Below, piece after piece: positions 50,327-58,746 of a DNA stretch of 64,000 nucleotides. The DNA comes from QWHO01 sp021404945 (lineage in GTDB: Bacteria > Vulcanimicrobiota > Xenobia > Xenobiales > QWHO01). Numbering within the stretch: the stretch's first letter is position 1; the number at the start of each line of letters is the position of its first letter. Both the position numbers and the translations under genes were made by a program. The stretch is taken from positions 1-64,000 of the forward strand of contig CAUJEN010000001.1 of NCBI GenBank assembly GCA_963169765.1, read 5' to 3'. The notes beneath the pieces were generated by a model that saw only the letters and a list, made by a program, of their open reading frames with translations, made no database searches and was not told the DNA's origin.

Positions 50327-50737
50327 ATGGCAACCGGCCCCATTGGCTACAACCCCTATGCTGGCGGCATTCAGCCCTCGGGCGGCGCCGTCCCTTCCTA
50401 TGGCGTGGGGTCCTTTGGTAACCTGGGCGGGCCTCAACAGGCCGGGTTCACCAATCCTTACCAGTTCTTCAATATCCTGCAGCAGCTCATGGCCGTGATG
50501 GATCAGCTGTTGCGCGGCTGGTCGGGGTACCAGCAACCGCGCCCTCAACCTTTCCCCTTGCCCGGTCCCCCCGTGCAGGCTCTCTATGGGGTGGCCATCG
50601 GGGGCGGTCCTCCGGTGCAGGCTCTCTACGGGGTGGCCATCGGGGGCGGTCCCCCGGTGCAGGCCCTTTATGGGGTCGCTATCGGCGGTGGACCGCCGGT
50701 GCAGGCGCTCTATGGCGTAGCGCTCGGCAACGTCTGA
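50327..50737 (+). CDS. RiPP precursor with four LYG core repeats (spliceotide type)
   Basis: 136 residues from ATG 50327 after an AGGTA-type ribosome site. Residues 1-45 are Gly/Pro-rich, 46-65 form an amphipathic helix (QFFNILQQLMAVMDQLLRGW), and 81-136 are four 14-residue units PPVQALYGVAIGGG, the last ending ALGNV. Tyr lies at 87, 101, 115 and 129, each in the context ALYGVA. The 42-bp DNA units differ at many third positions, yet the peptide is unchanged apart from the end of unit 4. The XYG context is the site at which PlpXY-type radical SAM spliceases excise a tyramine unit, leaving an alpha-keto-beta-amino acid. The radical SAM gene starts 4 bases downstream of the stop. Confidence 0.85.
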   Translation: MATGPIGYNPYAGGIQPSGGAVPSYGVGSFGNLGGPQQAGFTNPYQFFNILQQLMAVMDQLLRGWSGYQQPRPQPFPLPGPPVQALYGVAIGGGPPVQALYGVAIGGGPPVQALYGVAIGGGPPVQALYGVALGNV

Positions 50738-50741
50738 GTCG

Positions 50742-51980
50742 GTGGCGGAGACCCAATACCGTCGGCGCACCCACACCAACGTGGTGTGGGAGATCACGCT
50801 CAAGTGCAACCTGGCCTGCAGCCATTGCGGGTCGCGCGCCGGCGAGGCCCGCTCGGACGAGCTCTCTACCGCCGAAGCCCTGGATCTCGTGCAGCAGCTC
50901 AAAGAGGTTGGAATCCGTGAAGTCACGCTGATCGGCGGAGAGGCATTCCTTCGCGCGGACTGGCTCGACATCGCCCGCGCGGTGACCGAGGCCGGGATGA
51001 TCTGCACGATGACTACCGGGGGATACGGCATCAATGCCTCCACGGCAGCGCGCATGCGCGAGGCGGGGATCGTCAGCGTCTCGGTCTCGGTGGACGGGCT
51101 GGAGTCGACCCACGATGGCCTCAGAGGTCGAAAGGGCTCCTGGAGATTCTGCCTCGAGACCATGGGCCACCTCGAGAAGGCCGGCATCACCGTCGGCAAC
51201 AACACCCAGATCAATCGCCTCTCGGCCGTCGAGCTGCCGCGCCTTTACCAGGTTCTGCGCGACCACGGCATGAAGGGCTGGCAGATCCAGATGACCGTGC
51301 CCATGGGCAACGCGGCCGACAACGCGAGCATCCTGATGCAGCCGGCCGAGTTGCTCGACCTCTACCCCATGCTGGCCCGCATCGTCAAGCGTGCCTACGC
51401 CGACGGGGTGCTGGTCAGCACGGGGAACAACATCGGCTATTTCGGGCCTTACGAGCGACTCTTCCGGGGCGGGGGAAAGCCTCAGGAGTGGATTTTCTGG
51501 CAGGGCTGCCAGGCGGGCCTCGCGGTGCTGGGCATCGAGGCCGATGGGGCCATCAAAGGCTGTCCCTCGCTGCCTACCACGGCTTACACCGGTGGCAATA
51601 TTCGCCAGCGGAGCCTGCGCGACATCGTGGCCAACGCCCCCGAGCTCACCATGAACCTGGACGAGTCCGTCTCCCACCTGTGGGGATTCTGCTCGACCTG
51701 CGACTTTGCGCGGGTCTGCCGGGGTGGCTGCTCCTGGACCGCCCACGTTTTCTTCGATCGGCGCGGCAACAACCCGTACTGCCATCATCGGGCCCTGCAG
51801 CTCGCTTCGAAAGGAATTCGCGAGCGCGTCTACCGAACGGTGGCGGCACAGGGGAAACCTTTCGACAACGGCCTGTTCGAGCTGGTGGAGGAGCCCCTGG
51901 AATCGCCCTGGCCCTCGGACGACCCTCTGCGCTTTACCGCAGACCGGGTGGTCTGGCCAGAAGACTGGCAGGATGTTTGA
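50742..51980 (+). CDS. radical SAM/SPASM peptide-modifying enzyme (PlpX-like splicease candidate)
   Basis: 412 residues from GTG 50742. The radical SAM cluster is CNLACSHCG at residues 22-30, followed by the barrel (TLIGGEAFLRADWLD, VSVSVDGLESTHDGLRG). The C-terminal SPASM region has many cysteines: WQGCQAGLAVLGIEADG, KGCPSLP, FCSTCDFARVCRGGCSW and NPYCHHRAL, enough for two auxiliary clusters. Such enzymes modify ribosomal peptides through an adenosyl radical. Pairing with an XYG-repeat precursor and a small partner points to the tyramine-excising group, not to thioether formation, because the core has no Cys. The substrate assignment is inference from context. Confidence 0.9.
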   Translation: MAETQYRRRTHTNVVWEITLKCNLACSHCGSRAGEARSDELSTAEALDLVQQLKEVGIREVTLIGGEAFLRADWLDIARAVTEAGMICTMTTGGYGINASTAARMREAGIVSVSVSVDGLESTHDGLRGRKGSWRFCLETMGHLEKAGITVGNNTQINRLSAVELPRLYQVLRDHGMKGWQIQMTVPMGNAADNASILMQPAELLDLYPMLARIVKRAYADGVLVSTGNNIGYFGPYERLFRGGGKPQEWIFWQGCQAGLAVLGIEADGAIKGCPSLPTTAYTGGNIRQRSLRDIVANAPELTMNLDESVSHLWGFCSTCDFARVCRGGCSWTAHVFFDRRGNNPYCHHRALQLASKGIRERVYRTVAAQGKPFDNGLFELVEEPLESPWPSDDPLRFTADRVVWPEDWQDV

Positions 51981-51982
51981 AC

Positions 51983-52264
51983 GTGGAACAGCAGGTCTAC
52001 ATGCTGGAGCTGGCTCCGGATGAGGCGCTCATCGACTCGGTGCGCCAGCACCTGGCCCTGGAGGGGGAGACCCCACAACACGTCCGGCTGGCCACCAACT
52101 CGCCCCTGACCAACCGCGGCTGGCCCGCCAGCGCCAGCGGATACCTGTTGCGCCTGGATGGGCGGGGGGCGGTGGTGGGAACCGCGGGCAACAACGCCGT
52201 GCCCCGCATGCTGGTGCCGTGGCAGAACATCGCCTATCTGGCCGAGGGCGCTCCGGAGATCTGA
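51983..52264 (+). CDS. small partner protein of the radical SAM enzyme (PlpY-like candidate)
   Basis: 93 residues from GTG 51983, two bases after the radical SAM stop. The sequence MLELAPDEALIDSVRQHLAL, then SPLTNRGWPASASGYLLRLD and VPRMLVPWQNIAYLAEG has a mixed alpha/beta feel with no membrane segment or metal motif. Known spliceases need a small second protein encoded next to them (PlpY), and size and position fit. No transporter or protease for the RiPP follows within the window, since the next genes are pilins. Confidence 0.7.
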   Translation: MEQQVYMLELAPDEALIDSVRQHLALEGETPQHVRLATNSPLTNRGWPASASGYLLRLDGRGAVVGTAGNNAVPRMLVPWQNIAYLAEGAPEI

Positions 52265-52280
52265 CGCGGGTCCGGGTCCT

Positions 52281-52309
52281 CAGCCGTTCTCGGCTGCGAG
52301 AGCCCTTTT
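52281..52309 (+). terminator. weak terminator after the RiPP cluster
   Basis: CAGCCG-TTCT-CGGCTG stem at 52281-52296 followed by a short CCCTTTTC at 52303-52310. The stem is short and the T-run only four. Confidence 0.35.
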
Positions 52310-52507
52310 CGTCGACTCGATCCGAGGGCGAAGCGTGCGCTGGATATGCTCGCGGTAACTCATCGCGTCGGCTGGTAGGCCAGCTCCTGTCTGAGGCATT
52401 CCCCCAGCAGCGGGCGGCACGGGCTAGAAATGATCCTTTCGTCGCATTTTTTTTTTGCCGTTTTGTTGCTAAGCTGTTAACAGGCTCTTCGGAGGTTGAG
52501 GAATACC

Positions 52508-54664
52508 ATGAAGCGACAAAGAGGGATCGTCCTGCTCGTAGCCATTGTGCTGTCCGTCATCCTGGCGATGTTCGTCGGGGCAGCCCTGAGCCTGGGTAGC
52601 GGTGGACTTGCCCTGGGCCAGTCGTCGATCTACCAGGCCCAGGCCCAGCAAGCGGCCGAGTCGGGAATCAGCTATGCCATCGCGCAGCTGCGCGCCGACC
52701 CGACCTGGAGGGGTAACAAGAACGCGGTCACCATCAACCAGACCGAGCTCTACGTGGTGGAGGACCAGGGCAACGTGGTGGGTCTGGTTAAGACCCCGCA
52801 AGGAACGTGGAGCCAGTTCCGCCTGCGCTTCAATTTTCAGGACGGGCCAGCCGGCGGCGATGGGTTGAACGACCCGAGCCTCACGATCAACAGCCCTTAT
52901 CTGTCGGTGAACAACCTGATCGGCTCGGGCCCTGCCAACGTGCCTCGAGCCGACGGGCCCGGTTACTCGGTCACCGCCGCCAGCCCGGTGGCCTTCCAGA
53001 CCCCGGTCTGGTCGGTGTGCCTGGCCGCCGAGGGCAGGGCGGGGACGGGCTGCTCGCAGCTCTCTGCGGCCAACCCCAACGCCGTCACCGGGGGAGTGAA
53101 TCGCAAGGTCATCGAGGCCGTCTATCAGATTCCCAATCTAGGACCGAACGTCGAGACGGCCGCCAGCATGGCCGGCAATGACTTTACCGTCACCCTGAGG
53201 CCGGGCGGCTCGGGAGCGGTGGAGGTCAAATCCAAGGATGCGACGACCCCGACCATCCGCTCCAAAGGCCTGGTCAGGGTCGAGAACGGTGACGCGTCGG
53301 CCAACTACAGGTCCGACCAGGGAGAGGTCAAGAGCCAGGATGGCAATCTGACCGCGGTTTACGATAGCACCAAGACCAGCGTGACCGCCGAGGCTCTCAT
53401 CGACCCCTTCTACCAACTGGCCTGGAATGAGGTGCGCAAAGCATCCTCCAGTGGCCCGAAGCTCCCGGCCGGCACCTACGTCTGGTGGCAGGACGGCTCG
53501 CTCCATTACTACGACATGTCCTATGAGCAATATAAGACCTTCATCACCAATCCCGTCAACGCAACCAACGCCGGCATCACTCCTCCCCCTCTCCCGGCCG
53601 AAATTCAGGTGGACACCTCCAAACGCAAGTTGATCATCACCGGAGACGTGTATGTCAACCCGACCGGGGCCACCAACGAGCTCAACCTGGTGCCCCGCCG
53701 GGGCGCTCCCGAGGCTCCTCCGGGGGATCCGGAGGCGGCCGGCTCCTCGACACCTGCGGCCCTGGCAGGAACGGTTGCCCTGGACCCGCAGAAGGTGCTC
53801 GACTATCTCGTCAACACCCAGCCCGGTTATTGGGAGATCGAGGATCAGGCCGAAGTCGGTTGGACCACCAGCGGGGGAAGCTACGCCGATTCCGACATCG
53901 TCACGGTCTTCGATAACGGGACCTACAAGTGGGGCTTTGATCCGTCTGAGCCAGGCAGCATTGCAGATGCCATCCAGTTCACCATGGACCCGACTGCATT
54001 TCCCGGGTGGGCCTACGATGAGCCGGGTAATTCGGTGACCCCTCTGCAGGTCAGCACCGCGACAGGAGTTCCCCTGGGCGACGACAACGGGATCATCGAC
54101 GTTCCTGGCGTCACCGATAGCCTCAGCGCGGCCGATCTGGCCATCGAGTTCAAGCCAGCCGCCGGTGGCGCGGTGCTGAGCGGTGAGGGAGACATCCGCC
54201 TGACCGGCACGCTCAGCGGAGACGGCGGCTCCATCACGGCCGGCGGAGACCTTCGGGTGACCGGACTGGGAGCCACCTTCTCTTCCACCCAGGGCACCGA
54301 CTCGGTGAACATGTATGCCAAAGGGGACATCCTCTTCTCGACCCTGGACGAGAAGACGCCGGGCGTTTTCGAGTATCGAGACGTCAAGCTCAAAGGCGTC
54401 ATCTACGCCCAGGGCGACTTCCGGGCCCGGCTGGGCAGCGAGTTCCTGGCTGGCGCCTGGGGCAAGCTGGACCTGGAAGGGATGCTGATCGCTTACGGGG
54501 GTGATCCGGCCGGGGCACCCGGCAGCAACCCTGGCAAAGGCAAGGTCGACCTGCGCTCAGAGGATGCAAAATTCACCTTCGACCCGGTCTACCTGGGGGC
54601 CCTGGACACCCAGCCTCCGGCCAACTTCCAGCTCAATGCCATCTCCTGGACCAACCATTTCTAA
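52508..54664 (+). CDS. large PilX-like pilus-assembly or surface protein
   Basis: 718 residues from ATG 52508 with GGAGG upstream. The N-terminus RQRGIVLLVAIVLSVILAMF then VGAALSLGSGGLAL, with YQAQAQQAAESGISYAIAQL, is the PilX signature: a short leader, a hydrophobic helix and a run of Ala and Gln. No canonical prepilin cleavage GFTLxE is present, as is usual in PilX. The rest is a long, Gly/Ser/Thr-rich beta region (TVTLRPGGSGAVEVKSKDA, RLTGTLSGDGGSITAGGDL) resembling parallel-beta autotransporter or bactofilin-like folds. It starts an operon with two pseudopilins. A palindrome CTGTTAACAG (52474-52483) and a T-rich stretch precede it. Confidence 0.75.
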   Translation: MKRQRGIVLLVAIVLSVILAMFVGAALSLGSGGLALGQSSIYQAQAQQAAESGISYAIAQLRADPTWRGNKNAVTINQTELYVVEDQGNVVGLVKTPQGTWSQFRLRFNFQDGPAGGDGLNDPSLTINSPYLSVNNLIGSGPANVPRADGPGYSVTAASPVAFQTPVWSVCLAAEGRAGTGCSQLSAANPNAVTGGVNRKVIEAVYQIPNLGPNVETAASMAGNDFTVTLRPGGSGAVEVKSKDATTPTIRSKGLVRVENGDASANYRSDQGEVKSQDGNLTAVYDSTKTSVTAEALIDPFYQLAWNEVRKASSSGPKLPAGTYVWWQDGSLHYYDMSYEQYKTFITNPVNATNAGITPPPLPAEIQVDTSKRKLIITGDVYVNPTGATNELNLVPRRGAPEAPPGDPEAAGSSTPAALAGTVALDPQKVLDYLVNTQPGYWEIEDQAEVGWTTSGGSYADSDIVTVFDNGTYKWGFDPSEPGSIADAIQFTMDPTAFPGWAYDEPGNSVTPLQVSTATGVPLGDDNGIIDVPGVTDSLSAADLAIEFKPAAGGAVLSGEGDIRLTGTLSGDGGSITAGGDLRVTGLGATFSSTQGTDSVNMYAKGDILFSTLDEKTPGVFEYRDVKLKGVIYAQGDFRARLGSEFLAGAWGKLDLEGMLIAYGGDPAGAPGSNPGKGKVDLRSEDAKFTFDPVYLGALDTQPPANFQLNAISWTNHF

Positions 54665-54679
54665 AGTGTTGAGCGTTAC

Positions 54680-55195
54680 GTGCTGAAGGTTTTGCCAATC
54701 CTTTGGGGGCGCTTCCAGTCGGGGCGAGGGCGCATTGCTTCAAAACCTTCCGGACGGGCGTTCACCCTGGCCGAGGTGATGCTGGCGGTCGGACTGCTTG
54801 CCCTGCTCGTGTTGACCCTGGCCGGCCTGACGCTGTCAGCCATCCGCTCCAATGAGAAAGCGGCCCGGCTGGATCCGGCCACGGAGGTTCTGGAGTCTGT
54901 CCTGGACGAGTCAGTCTACCAGGTGACCTGGGACTCACCGGCCGGGACGCGCGCTTCCTTCTGGGGCGCGGCCGGCACCTGGCAGGGCCCGCTGACGCGC
55001 ACCGTGGGCGGGACGCGCTATGAATATACTCTCTACGCGAATAACGTGCCGGGCTTTGCGGCAGGCAACCGCCTCAAGAAACTGGATATCGTGCTCTGGT
55101 GGTGGGACTCGCGCTCGAGCGGCGGAACCCGTCAGGGCTATGGCAAGATGCAACTGGAAGCGAGCCGTGTGGTGCATGAAACTCCACCGCCTTAA
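54680..55195 (+). CDS. prepilin-like protein (PilV/GspI type)
   Basis: 171 residues from GTG 54680. The prepilin N-terminal helix is AFTLAEVMLAVGLLALLVLT after a basic leader (SGRGRIASKPSGR). The Glu five residues into the mature chain is present, but the residue before the cleavage site is Ala instead of Gly (RA-FTLAE), a rare change. The leader is longer than usual, about 28 residues, so a later start is possible, though none is obvious. The C-terminal part (NRLKKLDIVLWWWDSRSSGG) fits minor pseudopilins. It overlaps the next pilin by 20 bases. Confidence 0.75.
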   Translation: MLKVLPILWGRFQSGRGRIASKPSGRAFTLAEVMLAVGLLALLVLTLAGLTLSAIRSNEKAARLDPATEVLESVLDESVYQVTWDSPAGTRASFWGAAGTWQGPLTRTVGGTRYEYTLYANNVPGFAAGNRLKKLDIVLWWWDSRSSGGTRQGYGKMQLEASRVVHETPPP

Positions 55196-55976
55196 AGCAG
55201 GCTTCACTCTGCTCGAAGCCCTGGTGACCGTCACGATCATGGCGGTCCTGCTGGGAATTTTGACCCTGCTCTTCTTGCGTACCAGCGACGTCTTTCGTAC
55301 CACGTCGAGCAAAGACTCGGCTGTACGCGAGCTGCGCAAAGCCCGGGTAGCGCTGGAGCGCGACCTGGCCCTGACCAACCCTGCTCAGGTTCGTCGGACC
55401 ACAGTCCCCCCCTCGCTGGGAGGCGGCAATGACGGGGAGGCGCTCTGGTTTCTCTCCCCCATCGACCCGGCCACCGGAGTGATTATTCGCAAGCAGGATG
55501 GCCATCCGTTCTGGCAGCGCAACATCCTCTACTACCTGGTGGTGCCCAACAACCACGATGCCACCTTCGGACAGAGCTGCGCCGGGGGAGTGGGGCCAAA
55601 CGGCTTCGACGACCGCTGTCCTCACAAGGTCTTGATCCGAAAGGTGATCGATAGCGGACCGCCCACCAGTCCGCCGGACGAGACGACCGAGGAGGTTCTC
55701 TTACCTGCCGTGGCGGGCTACCTGGACCGCCCCAACGGCTTCGATGTGAGCGGCCTGGGTGGAGCCGGCCTTCAGCAGAGCAAAATTGTGGCCCAGCTGC
55801 TGCATTTCAGCTCCGCTCTGGCTCCCCTGCCGCAGAACGCTGCCAACCAGCTGGTCGTGGACGTGCGCGGCGTCTCCATCGACGAGGCGCGCCGAACCGC
55901 CCGGGTCGGGACCGACTCGTTCTTTGACAGCGCCTTCACGCACCAGAGCCCTTTCTCCGTGCTGCTGCACAACTGA
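55176..55976 (+). CDS. pseudopilin of PilW/GspJ type
   Basis: 266 residues from ATG 55176. Canonical prepilin signal AGFTLLEALVTVTIMAVLLG with Gly before the cut and Glu at mature position 5. The rest has RELRKARVALERDLALTNP and a globular beta domain typical of minor pseudopilins. With the two genes before it, it would form the tip or initiation complex of a type IV pilus or type II secretion pseudopilus. The motor and secretin genes are elsewhere. It ends convergent with the multicopper oxidase. Confidence 0.82.
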   Translation: MKLHRLKAGFTLLEALVTVTIMAVLLGILTLLFLRTSDVFRTTSSKDSAVRELRKARVALERDLALTNPAQVRRTTVPPSLGGGNDGEALWFLSPIDPATGVIIRKQDGHPFWQRNILYYLVVPNNHDATFGQSCAGGVGPNGFDDRCPHKVLIRKVIDSGPPTSPPDETTEEVLLPAVAGYLDRPNGFDVSGLGGAGLQQSKIVAQLLHFSSALAPLPQNAANQLVVDVRGVSIDEARRTARVGTDSFFDSAFTHQSPFSVLLHN

Positions 55977-55983
55977 CCAGGGC

Positions 55984-57192
55984 TCAGTGCTTGTGGATCG
56001 GACGGGCCTGCGTTCCGGATGGCTGGCGATACCAGCCCGGGTCTTGATAGCCGTTGGGCAACCGGTCGCGCACCTTGACGACGGTGAACATGCCGCCCAT
56101 GTCGATGGGGCCGTAGGGCCCGGCCGTGCCGCCCATCTTGAGGGTGTTGGGAGGCCGGTCCATATCCATCTCGCTCATCTCGTACATCCCCGTCTCGCCC
56201 ATCGGCATGTAGCCGGGCAAGAGCTCGTTGATGCTGCCTTTCACCTGCGCCTGATCCACCGCCAGCATGTTGGGGATGTCGTGCTCCATGGCGTTCATGG
56301 CATGGTGGGTCTTGTGGCAGTGGAGCGGCCAGTCGCCCGGCACGTCGGCCAGGAACTCGACCGTGCGGGTCGTGCCCACGGGCACGTTGACGGTGGTCTC
56401 GGGGAAGCGCGCCGAGGGGGGGATCTCGCCCCCGTCGGTGGCCACCTGCTGGAACGAGAAGCCGTGGATGTGCACCGGGTGGCTATTCATGCTCAAGTTG
56501 GCCAGGCGCAGCCGGACCCGCTGGCCCGTTTTCACCACCAGCGGGGCGGTGCCCGGGTAGGCTTTGCCGTTGAAGGTGAAGGTGTTGAAGTCGAGCATGA
56601 CCATCGGGTCGGGTCGGCTGGTTCCGGGGCGGATCAGCCACTCGGCCAGGAAGATGCAGAAGTCGCGCTGGCAGGTCGGGGGGCGGCGGGGGTGGATGAT
56701 GAAGAAGCCCATCATGCCGAGCGCCATCTGCACCATCTCGTCGGCGTGCGGATGGTACATGTAGGTCCCGTGCTGGCGCAGGGTGAACTCGTAGCGGAAG
56801 GTGTCCCCTGGCTTGATGGGGCGCTGGGTCAATCCGCTGACCCCGTCCATGCCGTTGGGAAGGTAGATCCCGTGCCAGTGCACGCTGGTGGGCTCGGGCA
56901 AGCGGTTGGTGACCAGGATGCGCACCCGATCCCCCTCCACCGCCTCGATGGTGGGCCCGGGCGTGAGACCGTTGTAGCCCCAGCAGTCCACCACCATGCC
57001 GGGGGCGAACTCGCGTCTCACGGGCTCGGCGATCAGGTGAAACTCCTTGACCCCGTTGACCATCTTCCAGGGGAGCGAGCGCCCGTTGGGGGTTTCCACC
57101 GGGACGTAGCTCGGCGCGGCCAGGGTCGGCAGGCTGCTGAGCGCCACCAGGGCCACCCCCGAGCCTAAGAGCTCTCGACGTGTCAGGCTCAC
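55984..57192 (-). CDS. multicopper oxidase (CopA-like), Tat-exported
   Basis: 402 residues from ATG 57192. Twin-arginine signal SLTRRELLGSGVALVALSSL then PTLAAP. The copper-binding motifs are SVHWHGIYLPNGMDG, YMYHPHADEMVQM, NSHPVHIHGFSF and WPLHCHKTHHAMNAM, covering the type 1, 2 and 3 sites. A Met-rich segment after the last motif (PMGETGMYEMSEMDMDRPP) is typical of copper-resistance oxidases. The enzyme would oxidise Cu(I) or phenolics in the periplasm. It overlaps the TolC-like gene by 4 bases (ATGA), so the two are one transcript. Confidence 0.95.
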   Translation of the reverse strand: MSLTRRELLGSGVALVALSSLPTLAAPSYVPVETPNGRSLPWKMVNGVKEFHLIAEPVRREFAPGMVVDCWGYNGLTPGPTIEAVEGDRVRILVTNRLPEPTSVHWHGIYLPNGMDGVSGLTQRPIKPGDTFRYEFTLRQHGTYMYHPHADEMVQMALGMMGFFIIHPRRPPTCQRDFCIFLAEWLIRPGTSRPDPMVMLDFNTFTFNGKAYPGTAPLVVKTGQRVRLRLANLSMNSHPVHIHGFSFQQVATDGGEIPPSARFPETTVNVPVGTTRTVEFLADVPGDWPLHCHKTHHAMNAMEHDIPNMLAVDQAQVKGSINELLPGYMPMGETGMYEMSEMDMDRPPNTLKMGGTAGPYGPIDMGGMFTVVKVRDRLPNGYQDPGWYRQPSGTQARPIHKH

Positions 57193-58400
57193 AGACGTCC
57201 TCCCAGGGCGCGTTCCAGGCGGGCTCGCGCCGTCCAGTAGTGGGCGATCGCCTCCAGCAGCTCCAGCCTGGTGCGGGCCAGGTCCTGGCGCAGTTGCAGA
57301 AGCGGATACACCCCCAGCAGCATGGAATCGAAGTAGGGTCGCGACAGCAGCAGGATCTCACGCCGCTTGGGGATCATCTGATCGCGCAGCCGCTCCACCT
57401 TGAGGCGGGCGGCCGTGAGCTGGCTGGCCGCAATGCGCACTTCGGCGCGGATCTTCTGCTGCCTGGATTCGAGCAGTCGCTGGCTCTGCTCGGTCTTGAA
57501 GCGGAAGTGAGCCGTCTGCCCTTGACGGCGGTCGAAGAGGGGCACGGGAAACTGGAGCTCGGGCCCGGTCACGGTGGGGGCTCCCACCTCTGACTCGGTC
57601 TCGCGCACAACCCCGAAGGAGACCTCGTCGAGCAGGCCCCCCGAGGCCAGAGTCAGCTCCTGCCGGTCAGCCTGGACCTCGAGGGCGGCCAGAGCCAGGT
57701 CGGGCCTTTGCTTGAGAGCCAGCTCCTCCAGCCCTTCCAGCGCTGTCTCGGTCTCGGGCAACTCGGCCAGGCGTGGGACTCTCACGGGGTCGACCGAGGG
57801 CTGCCCGAGCAAGACATTGAGGCGGGCCCGGGCCTGCTCGAGCTGGTAGCCGGCCTGCTCGAGGGCGATGCGGGCTTCGAGCTCGGCCGCCTCCTGCTGG
57901 GCCAGGGCCACCTTGGGGATATTGCCCGCCTCGAATTGACGCTTGTGCAGCTCGGTGGCCGCCCGGGCGGCCTGCAGGACGATCTCGAGCTGCTCGATGG
58001 ACTGGCCCTTCTCCTGCAACTCGTAGTAGGCCTCGCGCACTTCGAAGATGAGCTCGAGCAGGCTGTCCTCCATCTCGAGCCGGGCCTGGCGCACGCGCGT
58101 GGAGGCCAGCTCCTCGCGGTCGGAGCGGCGCAAGAGATCGAGCAAGTTCCAGCTCAGAGCGAACTCGGTGCGGTTCTGGGCGCCGGCCTGGTCAGGGAAG
58201 CCGACCGAGGCCGAGAAGACCGGGTTCACCAGCAGCGAGGCCTGGTCTTTCTCGGCCTCGGACATGTCAACCTGGCGATAGATCGCCTGGACGGCCGGGT
58301 TCTGGCGCATCGCAAGCTCCAGGGCCTGGTCCACGGTCAGCTCGCCTTCGCCTCGAGCCAGGGCCGCCAGGGCGAGGAGGAGGAGCAATCGCAGCTTCAT
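57189..58400 (-). CDS. TolC-family outer-membrane efflux protein
   Basis: 403 residues from ATG 58400 with a signal peptide (MKLRLLLLLALAALARGEGE). Two alpha-hairpin halves of the outer-membrane factor family are seen: TVDQALELAMRQNPAVQAIY, LELIFEVREAYYELQEKGQS, NIPKVALAQQEAAELEARIA and, in the second half, ELALKQRPDLALAALEVQAD and RLRDQMIPKRREILLL. It forms the outer-membrane tunnel of a tripartite exporter, here likely for copper or a related metal given the oxidase behind it. The membrane-fusion protein and pump are not in the window. Confidence 0.92.
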   Translation of the reverse strand: MKLRLLLLLALAALARGEGELTVDQALELAMRQNPAVQAIYRQVDMSEAEKDQASLLVNPVFSASVGFPDQAGAQNRTEFALSWNLLDLLRRSDREELASTRVRQARLEMEDSLLELIFEVREAYYELQEKGQSIEQLEIVLQAARAATELHKRQFEAGNIPKVALAQQEAAELEARIALEQAGYQLEQARARLNVLLGQPSVDPVRVPRLAELPETETALEGLEELALKQRPDLALAALEVQADRQELTLASGGLLDEVSFGVVRETESEVGAPTVTGPELQFPVPLFDRRQGQTAHFRFKTEQSQRLLESRQQKIRAEVRIAASQLTAARLKVERLRDQMIPKRREILLLSRPYFDSMLLGVYPLLQLRQDLARTRLELLEAIAHYWTARARLERALGGRL

Positions 58401-58746
58401 GGGGCGAGAGCATAGTGGGCCTCTGTCAGGCCGTCGTCATAGCGCGATCATGGCAGGCGCTCCGATCTGAACGGCATCTCAACTTGAGTGCAGGATCGAG
58501 CCCCAACCATGGAAGATGGAGTGCAAAGGCCTGTTTTTGCACTACGCGAGGTGCATGTGTGTAGTGCGTGTAGTGCAACAATATGTAGTGCAAGAGGTTT
58601 ACACTAAGCGATCTGCACGTTGTTTCGCTCGCTGACAACTTCTGTGTCTGCTCATGAGCCGATACCGAGCCTGTCAACCTTTGGCAAACGACCAGTTGCA
58701 TCCGAGTGGAGGATGAGACGCCAGGCTCGGTCGAAGCTGCCCGCCG
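58401..58746. promoter_or_regulatory. divergent promoter region with an array of GTAGTGCA sites
   Basis: Between the TolC-like gene and a secreted protein gene. TGTAGTGC occurs at 58560, 58569 and 58584 on the plus strand and TGCACTAC at 58538 on the other. Three direct copies 9 and 15 bases apart plus one inverted copy look like a cooperative operator. The regulator is unknown, and a metal-responsive protein is a guess from the copper genes. Confidence 0.5.
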
